Shown: positions 62,215 through 64,000 of the stretch, piece by piece
How the letters are laid out: every line of letters begins with the position of its first letter
Numbering within the stretch: the first letter of the stretch is position 1
Source of the DNA: an uncultured Clostridia bacterium
GTDB lineage: Bacteria > Bacillota > Clostridia > Lachnospirales > Anaerotignaceae
Length of the DNA stretch: 64,000 nt
Direction: 5' to 3'
Assembly (NCBI GenBank): GCA_945868505.1
Contig: CAMBLO010000007.1
Span: forward strand, 1 to 64,000
Translations under genes and position numbers: made by a program
The notes under the pieces: model-generated
The model's input: the letters and a program-made list of their open reading frames with translations, nothing else
What the model was told of the DNA's origin: nothing
The model's database searches: none

Positions 62215-64000
62215 ATGAATCAGAATATTGAAAATATCAGAAATGTTGCCATCATTGCCCATGTTGACCATGGCAAGACCACTCTGGTGGACCAGATGCT
62301 GAGACAGAGCGGTATTTTCCGTTCCAATCAAGAGGTACAGGAAAGAGTCATGGACAGCGGCGACATTGAAAGAGAAAGAGGTATTACCATCCTTTCTAAA
62401 AACACCGCTGTAAACTATGGTGATATCAAGATCAACATCATCGATACCCCTGGTCATGCAGACTTCGGCGGCGAAGTAGAACGTGTACTGAAAATGGTAG
62501 ATGGCGTTGTGCTGGTGGTGGATGCTTTTGAAGGCCCTATGCCCCAGACAAAATTCGTTCTGCGCAAGGCTTTGGAACTGAACCATCCCGTTGTTGTCTG
62601 CGTAAACAAAATAGACAGACCCGAAGCACGCCCCAATGAAGTCATCGATGAAGTTCTGGAACTGTTCATGGAACTGGATGCTAACGACGATCAGTTGGAT
62701 TCTCCCTTTGTCTTTGCTTCCGCAAGAGGCGGCTATGCTTCCGAAGACCCTACAGCAAGGGAAGGGGACATGAAACCTCTGTTTGAAACCATCATCAACC
62801 ATATTCCCGGCCCCAAAGGAGACCCTGAAGCACCCCTGCAGGCCCTGATCTCTACCATCGACTACAGCGAATATCTGGGTCGTATCGGTATCGGTAAGAT
62901 CGAAAACGGTGTCATTCGCGTGAATGACGAAGTTGTTGTTTTGAATATGCACAATGAAGAAACACAGAAAAGAGTACGCATTTCCAAGCTGTACCAGTTC
63001 GAAGGCCTGCAGAGAGTGGAAGTAAAGGAAGCAGGCGTGGGCAACATCGTTGCCCTGAGCGGTATCGAAAATATTATGATTGGCGATACCATCTGCTCCC
63101 CTGAAAAGCCCGAACCTCTGCCCTTCGTAAAGATTTCCGAACCCACCTTGTCCATGAACTTCTCTGTAAATGACAGCCCCTTTGCTGGTCAGGAAGGCAA
63201 GTATGTTACATCCCGTCAGATCAGAGACAGACTGTTCAAGGAACTGAATACAGATGTCAGTCTGCGTGTGGAAGATACTGATAATATGGACAGCGTAAAG
63301 GTTTCCGGTAGAGGCGAGCTGCATCTTTCCATCCTGATTGAAACCTTGCGTCGGGAAGGCTATGAATTCCAGGTTTCCAAGCCCGAGGTTCTGCTGAAGG
63401 AAATCGACGGCAAAAAATGCGAGCCCATGGAAGCAGTTACCATTGACGTACCCGAAGAATTTGTCGGCAATGTCATTGAGAAGCTGGGCAGCAGAAAAGG
63501 CGAAATGACAAATATGTATCCCGCAAAGGGCGGCTATACCAGACTGGAATTTTCCATTCCTGCGAGAGGCCTGATCGGCTACCGCAGCGAATTTATGACA
63601 GATACCAAGGGCAACGGCATCATGAACTCCCTGTTCGATGGCTATGAACCCTATAAAGGCGATATCGTGACACGTTCTCAGGGTTCTCTGGTGGCTTTTG
63701 AAAGCGGCGAAGCCATCACCTATGGTCTGTATAACGCTCAGGAACGGGGCGACCTGTTCATCGGCGCAGGCGTAAAGGTATATGAAGGTATGGTAGTCGG
63801 CAGAAACTCCAGATCCGACGATATGGATATCAATGTTTGTAAGAAAAAACAGCTGACAAACACCCGTGCCAGCGGTTCTGATGACGCACTGAAACTGACC
63901 CCTCCCATCCAGATGTCTCTGGAACAGTGCATGGAATTTATCAGTGACGATGAACTGTTGGAGGTAACCCCCCAGAACCTGCGTATGCGGAAAAAGATTT
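62215..64000 (+). CDS. typA: Ribosome-associated GTPase TypA/BipA (runs off right edge)
   Basis: The ATG at 62215 has GGAG 10 bases before. The window contains about 595 codons, near full length of about 605-610, and ends in frame without a stop. G1 is AHVDHGKTT, then RGITILSK, DTPGHADFGGEV and NKIDRPEA. The C-terminal ARGLIGYRSEF and the KKKQLTNTRASGSDDA tail are TypA-specific. It binds ribosomes under stress and aids large-subunit assembly. The sequence continues beyond position 64000. Confidence 0.97.
   Translation, partial: MNQNIENIRNVAIIAHVDHGKTTLVDQMLRQSGIFRSNQEVQERVMDSGDIERERGITILSKNTAVNYGDIKINIIDTPGHADFGGEVERVLKMVDGVVLVVDAFEGPMPQTKFVLRKALELNHPVVVCVNKIDRPEARPNEVIDEVLELFMELDANDDQLDSPFVFASARGGYASEDPTAREGDMKPLFETIINHIPGPKGDPEAPLQALISTIDYSEYLGRIGIGKIENGVIRVNDEVVVLNMHNEETQKRVRISKLYQFEGLQRVEVKEAGVGNIVALSGIENIMIGDTICSPEKPEPLPFVKISEPTLSMNFSVNDSPFAGQEGKYVTSRQIRDRLFKELNTDVSLRVEDTDNMDSVKVSGRGELHLSILIETLRREGYEFQVSKPEVLLKEIDGKKCEPMEAVTIDVPEEFVGNVIEKLGSRKGEMTNMYPAKGGYTRLEFSIPARGLIGYRSEFMTDTKGNGIMNSLFDGYEPYKGDIVTRSQGSLVAFESGEAITYGLYNAQERGDLFIGAGVKVYEGMVVGRNSRSDDMDINVCKKKQLTNTRASGSDDALKLTPPIQMSLEQCMEFISDDELLEVTPQNLRMRKKI

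Overview
The window looks like a chromosome segment from an anaerobic, endospore-forming member of the Clostridia, probably Lachnospirales/Anaerotignum-like. That placement is inferred from gene content: an alpha/beta small acid-soluble spore protein, [FeFe]-hydrogenase maturases, an oxygen-sensitive enoate-reductase type flavoprotein, several radical SAM enzymes, NAD-linked dihydroorotate dehydrogenase (PyrD+PyrK) and Firmicutes-type promoters and Shine-Dalgarno sites. No rRNA is present to test it.

Region 1 (1-7.2 kb) is the AT-rich, decaying end of an integrated conjugative-type element. It holds a broken nucleotidyltransferase, a DUF3990 (ADP-ribosyltransferase-like) gene with a small partner gene, an N6-adenine methylase interrupted by one in-frame stop, PcfK-like (AcrIIA9-family) and PcfJ-like genes, small fragments, and a large serine recombinase. 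The recombinase runs tail-to-tail into a spore-protein gene whose 3' end appears to have been replaced. This is the only clearly accessory part of the window.

Region 2 (7.4-13.6 kb) is core or housekeeping: an M20 dipeptidase, an AI-2E-family membrane protein, an RseC-like redox protein, a C_GCAxxG_C_C protein, a beta-propeller-like protein of unknown role, and a DUF2089/small membrane protein pair behind a promoter bracketed by a perfect 14-bp inverted repeat.

Region 3 (13.6-32.3 kb) is nucleotide biosynthesis. The pyrimidine operon pyrC-carB-pyrK-pyrD-pyrF-pyrE-pyrB-pyrI runs leftward. The purine operon purE-purM-purN-purO-like-purH(AICARFT only)-purD-purL runs rightward. They diverge from one 375-bp region with back-to-back sigma-A promoters, and the purine side carries a ZTP riboswitch with an overlapping terminator. 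carA is not in the pyrimidine operon, and the two PurH activities are on separate proteins.

Region 4 (32.3-46.8 kb) holds threonine aldolase, release factor 3, RidA, two tandem tRNA-Pro(AGG) genes each with its own promoter, an ECF sigma/anti-sigma pair, a YgiQ radical SAM protein, the hydrogenase maturation block TM1266-hydE-hydF (no hydG), a B12-binding radical SAM protein, an ABC-F protein and a HAD phosphatase.

Region 5 (47.1-54.1 kb) is a maltodextrin-type uptake locus: LacI-family regulator, lipoprotein binding protein, two permeases, 4-alpha-glucanotransferase and an MsmK-like ATPase. A hairpin after the binding-protein gene probably sets its higher expression.

Region 6 (54.2-64 kb) holds an OYE/enoate reductase flavoprotein, alanine racemase, a DegV protein, a CarD-like regulator, a PIN/TRAM protein, ispD, rnhA, a cold-shock protein and typA/bipA, which runs off the right edge.
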